From JBEBVQ01 sp037190845 (GTDB taxonomy: Bacteria; Bacteroidota; Bacteroidia; Chitinophagales; Chitinophagaceae): 64,000 bases of DNA. The DNA lies in the NCBI GenBank assembly GCA_037190845.1, contig JBBCJI010000018.1, positions 175,269 through 239,268 on the forward strand, read 5' to 3'. Numbering within the stretch: position 1 is the stretch's first letter; every line of letters starts with the position of its first letter. Positions 52,929-62,755 of the stretch are shown here, one piece after another. Below the pieces are notes generated by a model, which was not told the origin of the DNA, did not search any database, and worked only from the letters and a program-made list of their open reading frames with translations. Both the position numbers and the translations under genes were made by a program.

Positions 52929-52940
52929 TACCATCTTTTC

Positions 52941-53036
52941 AATTAGCTAATGAGATAATTAGCTGATGTGCTAATGATCCCCGCGACAGACATTAGCTAA
53001 TCAGCACATTGGCTGACCGGCTAATAAATATGATGT
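52941..53036. repeat. Repetitive intergenic sequence between comB and kynU
   Basis: Repeated words AATTAGCT, GCTAATGA and, in inverted form, CATTAGCTAATCAGCACA. The layout of left words and complementary right words is like the heptad tracts, but the 7-nt period is not clear here. Confidence 0.4.
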
Positions 53037-53038
53037 TA

Positions 53039-53767
53039 TCATCCTGCTACCAGTTCCCTCCCCTTCAGTACCGGAACGACAGGATGCAGGTCGGGTGTTG
53101 TACAATAATGCATATCCTGCTCCAAACCGAAGGCTGCCAGCCTCTTGTAATGAGCGCTATCCCGTAGCAGACCAATGACGTCTTCTCCGGCCACTTGTCT
53201 TGCCAGATGACGCGCCGCCCTGACGCTGTCACAGTTGATCGAAAAATGATCCGCAATACGTTCAGCTACCATGCCGGCAAACAAAGTATCTTCAAGGTTA
53301 AAACGGTCTTTCCAGGCAGCACAGCCGAGTAAGACATCTTTTTTTTGCGATACCAGAAAATCACAAACAGCCGTCATGTTAAGAAACGAGCCGGTAATGA
53401 TCGTATCCGGCTGCTGTATCATATGCAGGAGTCGGGTCCCGTTTGTAGTAGTAAGTACAAGCGTTTTTCCACTCACAAATGAGGAGGGATATTCGAGCGG
53501 AGAATTTCCATGCTGAAGGCCGGGGGCTATCTGCCCGTCCCGTTCTCCGGCTGTGATGCTGTCGGGCAATTGTTGTCCGAGCTGTATACATTCTTCCACC
53601 GATGCAACCGGGAGTACACACCGGGCGCCGTTATCCAGAGCTGCGGCAATCGTTGAGGTCGCACGGAATACATCTATGATCACCACAATTCTATCCCTGG
53701 TATCATACAGGTGCAGCAAAGCAGGGGAAAGACAAACTTCAAGCCGGGGCAGCACAGTAGCGCTCAT
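53039..53767 (-). CDS. comB: 2-phosphosulfolactate phosphatase (ComB family)
   Basis: 242 residues. Motifs of the family are VVIIDVFRATSTI near the N-terminus, the AGERDGQIAPG segment, and VLTTTNGTR; the last two line the phosphate site in ComB. In methanogens ComB serves coenzyme M synthesis. In Bacteroidota a link to sulfonate or sulfonolipid metabolism is plausible but not shown here, since no ComA, ComC or cysteate synthase is in the window. It lies after the gld operon, separated by a terminator. Confidence 0.88.
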   Translation of the reverse strand: MSATVLPRLEVCLSPALLHLYDTRDRIVVIIDVFRATSTIAAALDNGARCVLPVASVEECIQLGQQLPDSITAGERDGQIAPGLQHGNSPLEYPSSFVSGKTLVLTTTNGTRLLHMIQQPDTIITGSFLNMTAVCDFLVSQKKDVLLGCAAWKDRFNLEDTLFAGMVAERIADHFSINCDSVRAARHLARQVAGEDVIGLLRDSAHYKRLAAFGLEQDMHYCTTPDLHPVVPVLKGRELVAG

Positions 53768-53852
53768 AAAAAGTATATCAGTTAATCGTTGACACGCACC
53801 ACATGATCACAGGATGAACACAGACTGCGGCATATAATCGGAAAGATACAAT

Positions 53853-53888
53853 ATAGTAAGGCCGGGCAAAATTGCCCGGCCTTACTAT
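53853..53888 (-). terminator. Terminator of the gldKLMN operon
   Basis: Arms ATAGTAAGGCCGGGCAA (53853-53869) and its complement (53872-53888) form a 17-bp stem. It lies 55 nt past the gldN stop on the minus strand, before comB. Confidence 0.85.
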
Positions 53889-53943
53889 GAAAACAATAAA
53901 AAAACAATCAGTTCATAAAATCTCCGGGAGGATATTGTGATGA

Positions 53944-54867
53944 TTAATACACCCACATATCATGCTCCTTATTGAAAAGCATTTCAGTAGTACGCTGGCT
54001 TTCATACAAAGCATCCATAGCATTCATACCGGGAAGTCCCTGGATGTACTGATCGAAAGGATTGCTGACCTTGATGATACGGCTGGAGAAGAAACGTCCT
54101 TCGAGGAAATCATCCCATGTCAGACGTTGCACGTCGTTTTCAGGATTAAATACTTCGTATTGTGCCAATGTGTTGCGGGCATCCGGATAATATACCCAGA
54201 AAAGTGCAGACTGGCCACGTACTTCATTGCTTAAGGGATCCCTGATATCCTGTACCGGGGCAATTCCTATGATACGTACAACCATGCGGCCAAGATTCCT
54301 GTCGAATATCCAGTCTTCTTTAACCCGATATTTTGTAACCCCGTCCGGATCGAAATCTTTCTGAGTTACCACATACTGAACCGTATTGGTTGTAGGATCA
54401 TAAACCTCTGTAGTATCGACTGTACCACGTACAATTTCCTCAATCTGCTCTGTAGAAAGCGGCTGAGTAAAGCGATCATCAAAATTAGAATATGCCTTAA
54501 TCTGCCCGTTTTTAATAGCATGGAGCAGGATTTCTATAAAGTAACCGCCGCCTGTATATTCATCACCGGGGTATCTGAAAGCGAGGTTTTGCTTTTCAAG
54601 CGTATTAATTTCCCGCCATACTCTTTTCCGCCACATAACATCCGCCTCACGCACCGGCTGCCAGGATAAAGCCTGAGCCGCGCGCGGAACACGGTCATAA
54701 ACGCCATCCGTCACAAGTGAAGGTTTCCAGGTCTCGTTAACAGCGCCTGTCGGCGCGCCGGAAGATAGCGCCTGATCTGTAATATTCGGTGCCTGAGCAA
54801 AAGAAGCAGCACTGGCTAACAGTAACACGGCACTTGCTGCAATCTTGTATGAACGTAGGATGATCAT
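53944..54867 (-). CDS. gldN: Gliding motility / type IX secretion protein GldN
   Basis: 307 residues with a signal peptide ending ASFAQ. It forms a periplasmic ring with GldK beneath the outer membrane as part of the type IX secretion machine. The sequence around WRKRVWREINTLEKQNLAF, ILLHAIKNGQIKAY and the C-terminal RLTWDDFLEGRFFSSRIIKVSNPF is typical of GldN/PorN. Last gene of the operon K-L-M-N, 40 nt after gldM, followed by a strong terminator. Confidence 0.95.
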   Translation of the reverse strand: MIILRSYKIAASAVLLLASAASFAQAPNITDQALSSGAPTGAVNETWKPSLVTDGVYDRVPRAAQALSWQPVREADVMWRKRVWREINTLEKQNLAFRYPGDEYTGGGYFIEILLHAIKNGQIKAYSNFDDRFTQPLSTEQIEEIVRGTVDTTEVYDPTTNTVQYVVTQKDFDPDGVTKYRVKEDWIFDRNLGRMVVRIIGIAPVQDIRDPLSNEVRGQSALFWVYYPDARNTLAQYEVFNPENDVQRLTWDDFLEGRFFSSRIIKVSNPFDQYIQGLPGMNAMDALYESQRTTEMLFNKEHDMWVY

Positions 54868-54907
54868 GTCCTTCTGTATTTGCTATTAGTAAAAGTAAGA
54901 AAACTTT

Positions 54908-56485
54908 TTAGTTAAGTGTAAACGATAATGAGTTTAATGAACGTACCCTGCCGTCAGGACCTCTTGCCTTTATGTCATCGATAAAGACACGGTCTCCCGG
55001 TTTCAGATCTGCCTGCATTCTCATAATATCCTGGTTGGCGGTAAATACGGCACCTTTAGGATTCACCACTTTGTAAGGTCCTTTAATATCAGGATCTCTT
55101 CTCTTCATCACACTGTATGAGAACTCGGTAACAATATAACGGGCATCAAATTCAAAATTCAACAATGCTGCGGCAGGACCGATCTGAGGTCTGAATTTGG
55201 CAGACGACATATAGCCGCCGGCCTGTCCGCCAACCTGTGCGATCGGATCCGGGATGTATTTCACACGGACATTCAAAGCGCCCACTTCTTTAGCGCCACC
55301 CTGTGCTTTGGCCATAATAGCCACCTTTACTCCCTGCGGACCGCTTGGTTTCGTTACGCGGATATTAAACGCTCCCTTACCCCGCTCATCATCCCCTTTG
55401 ATCTCGCCATCGGGCATATCAAGATATACATCTTCCAAAGAATAACCGGCTGCTGATACCGTAACCGGATTATCCACACCAATGTAGAATACGTTCATTT
55501 TGTCTAACTGGATCGAACCGCCTGCAGAACCAACCATGTACTGGAATTCCCAGGGTTTGGTTTCTACCCGGTCTCCCATATTGATGCTGACGGTACCTTT
55601 AACGGTTTGTTGACCTACTGCCGCAGTAACAGTTTCCCAGTAAGCGACACCGTTTTCCACTTTTGAGATTTTACCGCCACCACCTAAAGTGGATACATTC
55701 GGAGCGACACTTTTGTTATATGCCGCAAGCATGATCCTGGCCTCTACCTTCTGCCCGACAAGCGCATAGCTTGTCTGCGGTACGGCGATGGCCGCAATTT
55801 CGTCAAATTTAAGTGTAGAAGAATAGGATTCATCAAACAGTTGCTTGACCACTTGCGCTTCAGAGTTCCGTACGTCGTTCTGCATCTTGGAGAAGAGCGT
55901 AATCGCAGCCATTACCGGCATGTTATAGAATGTACCAACACTCCATTTTCCCTGCGGATTATTATCTGACTTCTCAGGCTCAGTTATACGGAGCGGAAGC
56001 GAAGAGGCTGCCTTCTCACGGTCTTTTTCATCTACTGAGTTAATCATCAGATCTCTCAGTTGTTCCAACTTTTCTTTAATTTCATCACCGCCATTTTTCT
56101 CTACAAGCAGTTTTGTAGAAGCATCAATATTGGATTCCGCTTTTATTTCTCCGGATTCAGTATACCCTCCGGATTCAATAATTATTTTCTCCTTCCATTC
56201 TTCCAGATACTTCATCACCTCGTCGGCCTGAGCACGTACCTGTTTGGCCCGGTCGTTGTATGGTTTCACACGATCTTCGCGGCCCGGTTGCTTTTCATTT
56301 TCGTCAAATAAATCATACAATTCCTGATTTTTGGACTGGATTGAATTATTCGACTGATTAATACTCTGATTAATCGTTTTAAAGGCATGTAATATTTCGG
56401 ATGAGACATTCAGGGCAAGCATCGCGGTCAACACCAAATACATGAGGTTGATCATTAGCTGCCGTGGCTCCTTAGGCATTGACAT
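54908..56485 (-). CDS. gldM: Type IX secretion motor protein GldM
   Basis: 525 residues: one membrane helix near the N-terminus (INLMYLVLTAMLALNVSSEIL), then a long periplasmic part of several beta domains. The start MPKEPRQLMINLMYLVLTAML is nearly invariant in the family. With GldL it forms the proton-driven motor; its periplasmic arm reaches the GldK/N ring. It is followed by gldN after 40 nt and preceded by gldL after 97 nt. Confidence 0.96.
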   Translation of the reverse strand: MSMPKEPRQLMINLMYLVLTAMLALNVSSEILHAFKTINQSINQSNNSIQSKNQELYDLFDENEKQPGREDRVKPYNDRAKQVRAQADEVMKYLEEWKEKIIIESGGYTESGEIKAESNIDASTKLLVEKNGGDEIKEKLEQLRDLMINSVDEKDREKAASSLPLRITEPEKSDNNPQGKWSVGTFYNMPVMAAITLFSKMQNDVRNSEAQVVKQLFDESYSSTLKFDEIAAIAVPQTSYALVGQKVEARIMLAAYNKSVAPNVSTLGGGGKISKVENGVAYWETVTAAVGQQTVKGTVSINMGDRVETKPWEFQYMVGSAGGSIQLDKMNVFYIGVDNPVTVSAAGYSLEDVYLDMPDGEIKGDDERGKGAFNIRVTKPSGPQGVKVAIMAKAQGGAKEVGALNVRVKYIPDPIAQVGGQAGGYMSSAKFRPQIGPAAALLNFEFDARYIVTEFSYSVMKRRDPDIKGPYKVVNPKGAVFTANQDIMRMQADLKPGDRVFIDDIKARGPDGRVRSLNSLSFTLN

Positions 56486-56582
56486 CCTGCAAAATGTTTT
56501 TCTTAGGTTAAAATATATTTTCTAAAACACTAACGCTGCTCCTGAAACTGTCAATTACAGGAGAATGCAACGGCAGGGTTAA

Positions 56583-57392
56583 CTAACGTCCGGTTTGCAT
56601 TGCAGAAAGCATATTGCCGTATATCTGATTCAGGCTATTCAGATTTTTAGCCAGCAGGGCGATCTGCTCTTTTGCATCCTGAGCATCACTCGCACTGGTA
56701 GCCATCGCATCCGAAGCACTGACGAGATTGCTATAGAATTTATTCATAGCCTTCAGGTGATTATTGGCATCCTGAAGCTCTACTTCATATATCTGATTAA
56801 GTGAGCCCAGATTACGGGACAGCACCACGACCTGATCATGAAAACGGGCAGTATCGTCGGCAGCACTGTTGAAAGCCCCCATTGTCTGAGCTGCTCCCTG
56901 GAATGTTTGTTTCATTTCACCCAGTGCACCCGCGGTTTCGCGTGCAGCTTCCGTATAAGTATTCGTAGCGGCAGTAACATCGGCTATATCCTGAATCTGC
57001 TCTACTGTTTTGTTGAATTTCAGGAAATTATCCCCTAAACGCTTAAGATTAGGTTGATTTAACTGCGCTTCTTCCATCATTTTATCAAGAGATGCTATAG
57101 AAGATGCTTTAGCTTCTTTTGTACCACTGCGATAGGCTTCTATCTGCGGGCTCTGGTCAAGATTAGGATAGTAACGCTCCCAGTAATAATCTTTATGAGG
57201 AGGCAGCAACCCCAGCAACGCAAAGATAAACGCTTCGGTCATCATCCCTGCAGTAAGCATAATGCCCGCTCCCTGCCAATGTTGTAATTTAAACAAAGCA
57301 CCTAATAGTACTACAGATGCGCCCAAACCAATAATCAGATTTTTAAGATATTTACCCTGCTTGGTTTCAAAAAACAGTGCTATGGAATTCAT
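56583..57392 (-). CDS. gldL: Type IX secretion motor protein GldL
   Basis: 269 residues with two membrane helices (about 17-38 and 44-64) and a conserved FKLQHWQGAGIMLTAGM between them, where the intramembrane Glu in TEAFIFALLG takes part in proton flow. A long cytoplasmic coiled coil (ANNHLKAMNKFYSNLV and similar) follows. It forms a pentamer around GldM. 49 nt after gldK. Confidence 0.96.
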   Translation of the reverse strand: MNSIALFFETKQGKYLKNLIIGLGASVVLLGALFKLQHWQGAGIMLTAGMMTEAFIFALLGLLPPHKDYYWERYYPNLDQSPQIEAYRSGTKEAKASSIASLDKMMEEAQLNQPNLKRLGDNFLKFNKTVEQIQDIADVTAATNTYTEAARETAGALGEMKQTFQGAAQTMGAFNSAADDTARFHDQVVVLSRNLGSLNQIYEVELQDANNHLKAMNKFYSNLVSASDAMATSASDAQDAKEQIALLAKNLNSLNQIYGNMLSAMQTGR

Positions 57393-57441
57393 GTTTCTTT
57401 TTCTTTAAACTTGGATTGAAAATTTTAATATATCGTAGGGT

Positions 57442-58701
57442 TTATCTTCTGTTTGTAAGTGCCGGTGCGATTTGCTGATAAACACAACGGAAGCCGATAT
57501 ATGCCTTAGATGTATCAGCATATTCCCAGTCGCGTGTACCATTCTGCAAATAAAAAGCTACATCTCGCCAGCTGCCTCCACGTACTACCATACGTCTTAG
57601 CCATACGGGATCATTTTCACGGATCACGTGACGGATATCCGGATTAACGTCGGCAACAGCATTGTATGCGCTTCCATTATAAGGCGAACTTGTCCATTCT
57701 GCCACATTGCCCGCCATATTGTACAGACCGTAGTCATTAGGCCAGTAACGGTCTACCGGAACGGTATACAATCCTCCGTCAGCAGCATAATTACCACGCT
57801 GTGGCTTAAAGTTAGCCAGATAGCAACCTTTCTTGTTCACCAGGTAAGGACCACCCCAAGGGTAAGGCGACTCATTGCGGCCACCACGTGCAGCCCATTC
57901 CCATTGCATTTCGCTCGGCAGGCGGAACTCGCCTTCAAAATACTGACGGGTCTTTTCACGTTCAGAACGCCAGAGAGCCGTACGCCAGTTACAGAACGCA
58001 TTTGCCTGTACCCAGCTCACACCTACCACAGGATAGTTATTGAACGCCGTAAACCAGTTATACTGCATGGCAATCGGCTCATTATAAGCATAAGCGAACT
58101 GACGTACCCACACAGTCGTATCAGGATATACCGGCACTTCATGCCTGCGGATAAAATTAGCAGCCGGCTGATCCGGGTTCCTTACCGCTTCCTGGTAATC
58201 GAATACCTGGTAATTGTAGACAAGCTTGCTGTTATCAAATTCTTTCCGGCCCCAGCCCGATTGATCAGCTTGTACATACATATTGGAAAGCTGATCCTGG
58301 ACATCCTCATCCCGGTAGTTAATACGCCTTCTCATATCAACACGCTGGGTTCCGTCCGGGTTATCAATATAGTCTCCCAACTGCGCGTGCGCCATAGAAT
58401 CACGCACCCAGTTGGTAAACTGGCGATATTCCGCATTGGTGATCTCGGTTGCGTCCATGTAAAAGCCGGCCATCTGTGCGGTACGGATCAACGCGTCATT
58501 TTTCCCGCGCATATCCTGATCGCTTGCCCCCATCTTTAACACACCGGAAGGCACATAAACCATTCCTACCGGTACCGGCGCTTTGTAGTTCATCATGGTC
58601 GGAGCGCCAACTAACTGACCTCCGGAACCCGATTTTCCGCAGCTTGCAGCAGCCAGTGCCATAATCGCTACAGCCGAGATCTTCAGGGAAACTTGTTTCA
58701 T
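57442..58701 (-). CDS. gldK: Type IX secretion lipoprotein GldK
   Basis: 419 residues with a lipoprotein signal (LAAASC, Cys at 21) and a formylglycine-generating-enzyme-like (SUMF1) domain, seen as KMGASDQD, MDATEITNAEYRQF, VGVSWVQANAFCNW, RLPSEMQWEWAARGG, NVAEWTSSPYNG and VVRGGSWRD. In GldK this domain is structural and sits in the ring under the outer membrane. It heads the operon behind a strong promoter. Confidence 0.96.
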   Translation of the reverse strand: MKQVSLKISAVAIMALAAASCGKSGSGGQLVGAPTMMNYKAPVPVGMVYVPSGVLKMGASDQDMRGKNDALIRTAQMAGFYMDATEITNAEYRQFTNWVRDSMAHAQLGDYIDNPDGTQRVDMRRRINYRDEDVQDQLSNMYVQADQSGWGRKEFDNSKLVYNYQVFDYQEAVRNPDQPAANFIRRHEVPVYPDTTVWVRQFAYAYNEPIAMQYNWFTAFNNYPVVGVSWVQANAFCNWRTALWRSEREKTRQYFEGEFRLPSEMQWEWAARGGRNESPYPWGGPYLVNKKGCYLANFKPQRGNYAADGGLYTVPVDRYWPNDYGLYNMAGNVAEWTSSPYNGSAYNAVADVNPDIRHVIRENDPVWLRRMVVRGGSWRDVAFYLQNGTRDWEYADTSKAYIGFRCVYQQIAPALTNRR

Positions 58702-58730
58702 ACTACAGTTATTGTTGTTTTTGCAATTGG

Positions 58731-58763
58731 CAAATATAAAAGTAAATTTTTTACGGTTTCAAA
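58731..58763 (-). promoter_or_regulatory. Promoter of gldKLMN
   Basis: Minus-strand TTTG (58760-58763) and TATATTTG (58731-58738) are separated by 21 nt, an exact fit to the Bacteroidota consensus, 29 nt before the gldK start. Confidence 0.8.
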
Positions 58764-58891
58764 TACTCATGCACGTAAAACCGGCTCACAATATTTAAAG
58801 TTTTTTCCAAAAATGCAAGTATCCTTCAAAAATTTATTGAGAATTATCATTGCTGCCGCTTTCCGCATCCCGCGCACCCGCAAACTGCCCT

Positions 58892-60916
58892 CTACGATCC
58901 AAGCAACGGTAACGCCGCCTGTACATTGCTTACAGGCGCATAACAGGCTTGCAACGAACAAACAAATATAGGCGATTCTCCCGGTAAATATTTTTTTTGC
59001 AAAACCGGCAAATCAGATATTTCTTTTTTAGAAGTAAGCAAAAATGTATGCGGCAGATAATGGACAGCCAGTTCCTGCTGATGCCGCAGTGCATCCATCC
59101 CGGTTAGCGCAACCAGCTTTATCCCATATGCCGCACGCTGCATCAACGTCGCCCAATAGCTGAAGGAAACCGTATAACGCATTGCAGTGCCGGCCATACG
59201 GCCTATCATCTCCATTGCCTGTTCCTGCCAGGCCGTTTCTTCCAGACACAATCCCAGTAACAGCAAATTTCCGGCCTGTACTGCATTGGCAGAGGGCAAT
59301 GCATGATCGTATAAATCTGTTTTACGCACAGGAATATCTGTTTGTAGCACGGAAGTATAAAAATAGAATACGCCTGTTTCGTCCCTGAAATTTGCATTTG
59401 TTTCTTTCATCAAATCACCTGCAGTGTGTATCCAGCGCTCTTCTCCTGTATGTGCGCCCAGTTGCAGCATAGCCCGGATCAGACCGGCATAATCATCAAG
59501 ATTTGCCATGATCCGCGCCACGCCTCCTTTCCAGGTATGCATCAATCCACCTTCCATACGGAAGTTGTCAGTCATCCACTGCATATGCTTCACCGCGCGC
59601 TGCGTATACACATCCTCATTCAGCGCAACTGCAGCCTGTGTCAGCGCCAGGTTAAACAAAGCATTCCAGGATAACAGCACCTTATCATCCGTAATCGGGC
59701 GTACCCTTTTCACACGTTGCTGCCACAACTGCTCCTTTACCTTTTTAATACGCTGCTCCAATGCGGCAACAGAAATACCATGATCCGCAGCAACCGTATC
59801 CACAGACACGGCAACATGCAATATATTACGCCCTTCCCAGTTGCCTGATTCCGTTACTCCGAAATATCGGGCTACAGCTTCATCGTTCTCTCCCAGCGCC
59901 GTTATCCACTCCTCCCAGGACCATGTATAAAACAATCCTTCTTCACCTTCACTATCTGCATCCAATGCGCTGTAATAACCTCCTGCCGGGTCTTTCATTT
60001 CACGCTCTGCGAAAGCAAGGGTATCTTCTATAATCTTCCTGTACTTCTCGTTCCGGGTAATGTTATACGCATCACAAAGCGACAATACCAGCAAGGCATT
60101 ATCATAAAGCATCTTCTCGAAATGCGGTACCAGCCATGTATCATCTGTGGCATATCGGGCAAAGCCGCCACCCAACTGGTCATAAATCCCCCCGTCTATC
60201 ATCTTGTCAAGGCTGAGCAAAGCGTGTTCAAGCGAAGGAGTGTGTTTTGTAAAATGATAATGCTCCAGCAGAAAGCTTATTGCCATCGTACCGGGAAATT
60301 TGGGAGCGCGGCTGAATCCGCCATGCAGCGTATCCGCCTGTTGCAGCAGTACGCCGGCCATACTCCGGCAGGTCTTCATATCCCAGGCAGACGCATTATC
60401 CGCCGTACCTGCCCGGGCCACCTGACGCAGGTATTGCACCATCTGATCCGTCTGCATCCGGACTTCATCCTGCTGATGGCTCCATATATCGTGCATGCGC
60501 TGCAGCACCTGCATCCACGAGAGTCGGTTGAACGCCGGCCGGGGCGGAAAATAAGTACCACCATAAAAAGGTATGCGATCCGGCGTAGCAAATACATTCA
60601 GTGGCCAACCGCCGCTTCCGCTGATCGCCTGTACGGCATCCATGTACATATGATCTACATCCGGGCGCTCTTCACGGTCTACCTTAATGCAGACAAAATG
60701 AGCATTCATATAGGCAGCCGTCTCCACATCTTCAAAGCTCTCACGCTCCATGACATGACACCAATGACATGCTGCATAGCCGATGCTGATAATAACCGGC
60801 TTATGTTCACGGCGGGCCTGCTCAAACGCTTCGTCACACCAGGGCAGCCAATCGACCGGGTTATGCGCATGTTGCAGCAAATAAGGACTCTGCTCGTGTA
60901 TCAGTTGATTGGCCAC
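58892..60916 (-). CDS. YyaL-type thioredoxin-domain protein (DUF255)
   Basis: 674 residues. The N-terminal SPYLLQHAHNPVDW and the thioredoxin-like Cys50-His-Trp-Cys53 followed by DREERPDVDHMYMDAVQ, GGWPLNVF and GGTYFPP are those of the YyaL/SPATA20 family; the rest is an alpha/alpha-barrel like glycosidases (GGFSRAPKFPG, GGGFARYATD, PHFEKMLYDNALL). The reaction is not known. The start is GTG at 60916 because no ATG is in frame before the SPYLLQ motif. It is separated from hemD by a heptad tract. Confidence 0.92.
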   Translation of the reverse strand: MANQLIHEQSPYLLQHAHNPVDWLPWCDEAFEQARREHKPVIISIGYAACHWCHVMERESFEDVETAAYMNAHFVCIKVDREERPDVDHMYMDAVQAISGSGGWPLNVFATPDRIPFYGGTYFPPRPAFNRLSWMQVLQRMHDIWSHQQDEVRMQTDQMVQYLRQVARAGTADNASAWDMKTCRSMAGVLLQQADTLHGGFSRAPKFPGTMAISFLLEHYHFTKHTPSLEHALLSLDKMIDGGIYDQLGGGFARYATDDTWLVPHFEKMLYDNALLVLSLCDAYNITRNEKYRKIIEDTLAFAEREMKDPAGGYYSALDADSEGEEGLFYTWSWEEWITALGENDEAVARYFGVTESGNWEGRNILHVAVSVDTVAADHGISVAALEQRIKKVKEQLWQQRVKRVRPITDDKVLLSWNALFNLALTQAAVALNEDVYTQRAVKHMQWMTDNFRMEGGLMHTWKGGVARIMANLDDYAGLIRAMLQLGAHTGEERWIHTAGDLMKETNANFRDETGVFYFYTSVLQTDIPVRKTDLYDHALPSANAVQAGNLLLLGLCLEETAWQEQAMEMIGRMAGTAMRYTVSFSYWATLMQRAAYGIKLVALTGMDALRHQQELAVHYLPHTFLLTSKKEISDLPVLQKKYLPGESPIFVCSLQACYAPVSNVQAALPLLGS

Positions 60917-60995
60917 TTGAATTATGAATGATGAGTGATGAATGATGAGTGATGAGTTGTTAATTTATAACTCATCATTCATCACTACTCATAAC
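60917..60995. repeat. Heptad repeat tract between hemD and the YyaL-type gene
   Basis: ATTATGA, ATGATGA, GTGATGA, ATGATGA, GTGATGA from 60921, then complementary words; 60934-60950 is exactly complementary to 60970-60986 (17 bp). It occupies the entire gap. Confidence 0.75.
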
Positions 60996-61802
60996 TTAAT
61001 TATTTTTCAGCGCTTCAAGATAGTGTTCCAGCGCTGAAACCATAGAGGGCGCATTAGGGGCAGGGGCTTTCACATCAAGACGCAAACCCGCATCTTCCAC
61101 CGCCCTGGATGTGGTCGGGCCAAAAGCGCCGATAACCGTACCATTCTGACGGAACTGCGGATCATGCTCAAAAAGCGTATGAACGCTGAAAGGGCTGAAG
61201 AAAACGATCATATCATAGTGGGCTTCTCCCTGCATTACAGATGTAATGTCATTAGACACGGTACGATATAATGTAGCTTCAGCAAAACTGATTTTTTTCT
61301 CTTCGAGATATTGGGCTATATCATTCTTGCCATTGTCGGTAGAAGGCAGTATAAATCGCTCGTTGTGTTTATGCTTACCGATCACTTCCAACAATCCTTC
61401 TGTTGAACCGTCGGCAGAGAAAAACACCTTCCGTTTCCGATAAAGGATGAACTTTTGCAAATACAAGGCAACCGCCTCAGTGATACAAAAATATTTCATA
61501 TCCTGCGATATCTTTACCTTCAACTCTTCGCATATACGAAAGAAATGATCCACCGCATTCCGGCTGGTAAAAATAATCGCACTGTATTCGAGGATATCCA
61601 CACGCTGACGGCGAAACTCCTTTCCGGTCAGACCTTCTACACGTATAAACGGATGAAAATCAAGTTTTATATTGTATTTTTTCGCCAGATCAAAATAAGG
61701 AGATCTGTCTGTTTCGGGACGTGGCTGGGTGATCAGGATAGAATTGACCTTGAGTGTTGTCTTCTCAGTGCCTTTATCTTTCATACGAACAACTTTGGCC
61801 AT
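60996..61802 (-). CDS. hemD: Uroporphyrinogen-III synthase
   Basis: 268 residues; the protein closes hydroxymethylbilane to uroporphyrinogen III in haem synthesis. The family is very variable, but SILITQPRPE at the start, YSAIIFTSRNAVDHFF, SDGSTEGLLEVI-like ADGSTEGLL, YRTV and VIGAFGPTTSRAVEDAGLRLDV are the usual landmarks. It follows the DUF4271 gene by 60 nt, the same pairing found in many Bacteroidota, and hemW is divergent from that unit, so haem genes cluster here. Confidence 0.9.
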   Translation of the reverse strand: MAKVVRMKDKGTEKTTLKVNSILITQPRPETDRSPYFDLAKKYNIKLDFHPFIRVEGLTGKEFRRQRVDILEYSAIIFTSRNAVDHFFRICEELKVKISQDMKYFCITEAVALYLQKFILYRKRKVFFSADGSTEGLLEVIGKHKHNERFILPSTDNGKNDIAQYLEEKKISFAEATLYRTVSNDITSVMQGEAHYDMIVFFSPFSVHTLFEHDPQFRQNGTVIGAFGPTTSRAVEDAGLRLDVKAPAPNAPSMVSALEHYLEALKNN

Positions 61803-61862
61803 AAGGAATTGAAAAGAGTTTAGATTAATAAAGCCGGGAAATACATTACAATCCGCACATTA

Positions 61863-62744
61863 TCAGATCATCCACCGTATCATCAACTTTATCAATACTG
61901 CCAACGGTAATAATTCCGAGGCGCAAAGGTACGTAAAAAAATGGAATCGGCTATATTGAAAAAAAGCCCCAAATATCTGCCAGGAACGCAGATAACGGTT
62001 CAGCACCAGAAACCCGACAACCATCAGCGAAACAATCACCACCGTATTCCGCCAGCCGGTGTCGCCGAAAGCCAGGAGTACGACAAAAGGCAGTAAGGCT
62101 ACCGCAATGATCTTGTTGACCAGAAATACATTGAACAGGTATTGTTCCGTAGCTGTTTCTGCCCGGAAGGCCCAACCGCTGACCCGGATCACCAGATACT
62201 TCATCAGGTATACCACCGCCACACCGGCGATCAGCAGGATCATCCATAAGGCAGACACCATACCGGTAGCAGGAGCCGGCGTAAGGGCACGCACTACATA
62301 ATACAGATATGCCCCCACCGCAACGGCAAAAAATATATTCATCAGAAAATTCGATTGACCGGCAGCCTGCATCTGTTCATTCAATTGCCGTGGGCTGCGG
62401 ATCGGATTGAAAAACAAACGCGCCAGCGATTGGAAGTAACGGCGGTCCTGCGTACGTATCAGCCCCAACAAGAGAAATAAAGCCAGCAAAAGATAAAAAT
62501 CAGCGGTATCGTCGTGCATAACACGCTCTTTGGATATCGCCGAGACCACCTGTCCCTCCGCCATCGGATGATGCTGTACCAGACTGTCTGTAAAAGCGAC
62601 CCCGGCCATCGGATCATCCGCTACTGGTATCTGCATCAAAACGGCAGCATCTTTGTCCGGCACATAAGCACTGTCTGATTGTCCGGCACAAGGCAGTACA
62701 ATCAACAGAAATAAGAATAAAGCAGCAACCCGGAATATCTGCAT
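61863..62744 (-). CDS. DUF4271 membrane protein
   Basis: 293 residues from the Met at 62744: signal peptide (MQIFRVAALFLFLLIVLPCAG), a short periplasmic part, then about six membrane helices ending in FTYLCASELLPLAVLIKLM. The family is paired with hemD across Bacteroidota; its role is unknown. An ATG at 62768 is open, but a perfect -7 box (62756-62763) lies between the two, so the later start is preferred. Confidence 0.85.
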   Translation of the reverse strand: MQIFRVAALFLFLLIVLPCAGQSDSAYVPDKDAAVLMQIPVADDPMAGVAFTDSLVQHHPMAEGQVVSAISKERVMHDDTADFYLLLALFLLLGLIRTQDRRYFQSLARLFFNPIRSPRQLNEQMQAAGQSNFLMNIFFAVAVGAYLYYVVRALTPAPATGMVSALWMILLIAGVAVVYLMKYLVIRVSGWAFRAETATEQYLFNVFLVNKIIAVALLPFVVLLAFGDTGWRNTVVIVSLMVVGFLVLNRYLRSWQIFGAFFQYSRFHFFTYLCASELLPLAVLIKLMIRWMI

Positions 62745-62755
62745 ATACAGAACGA

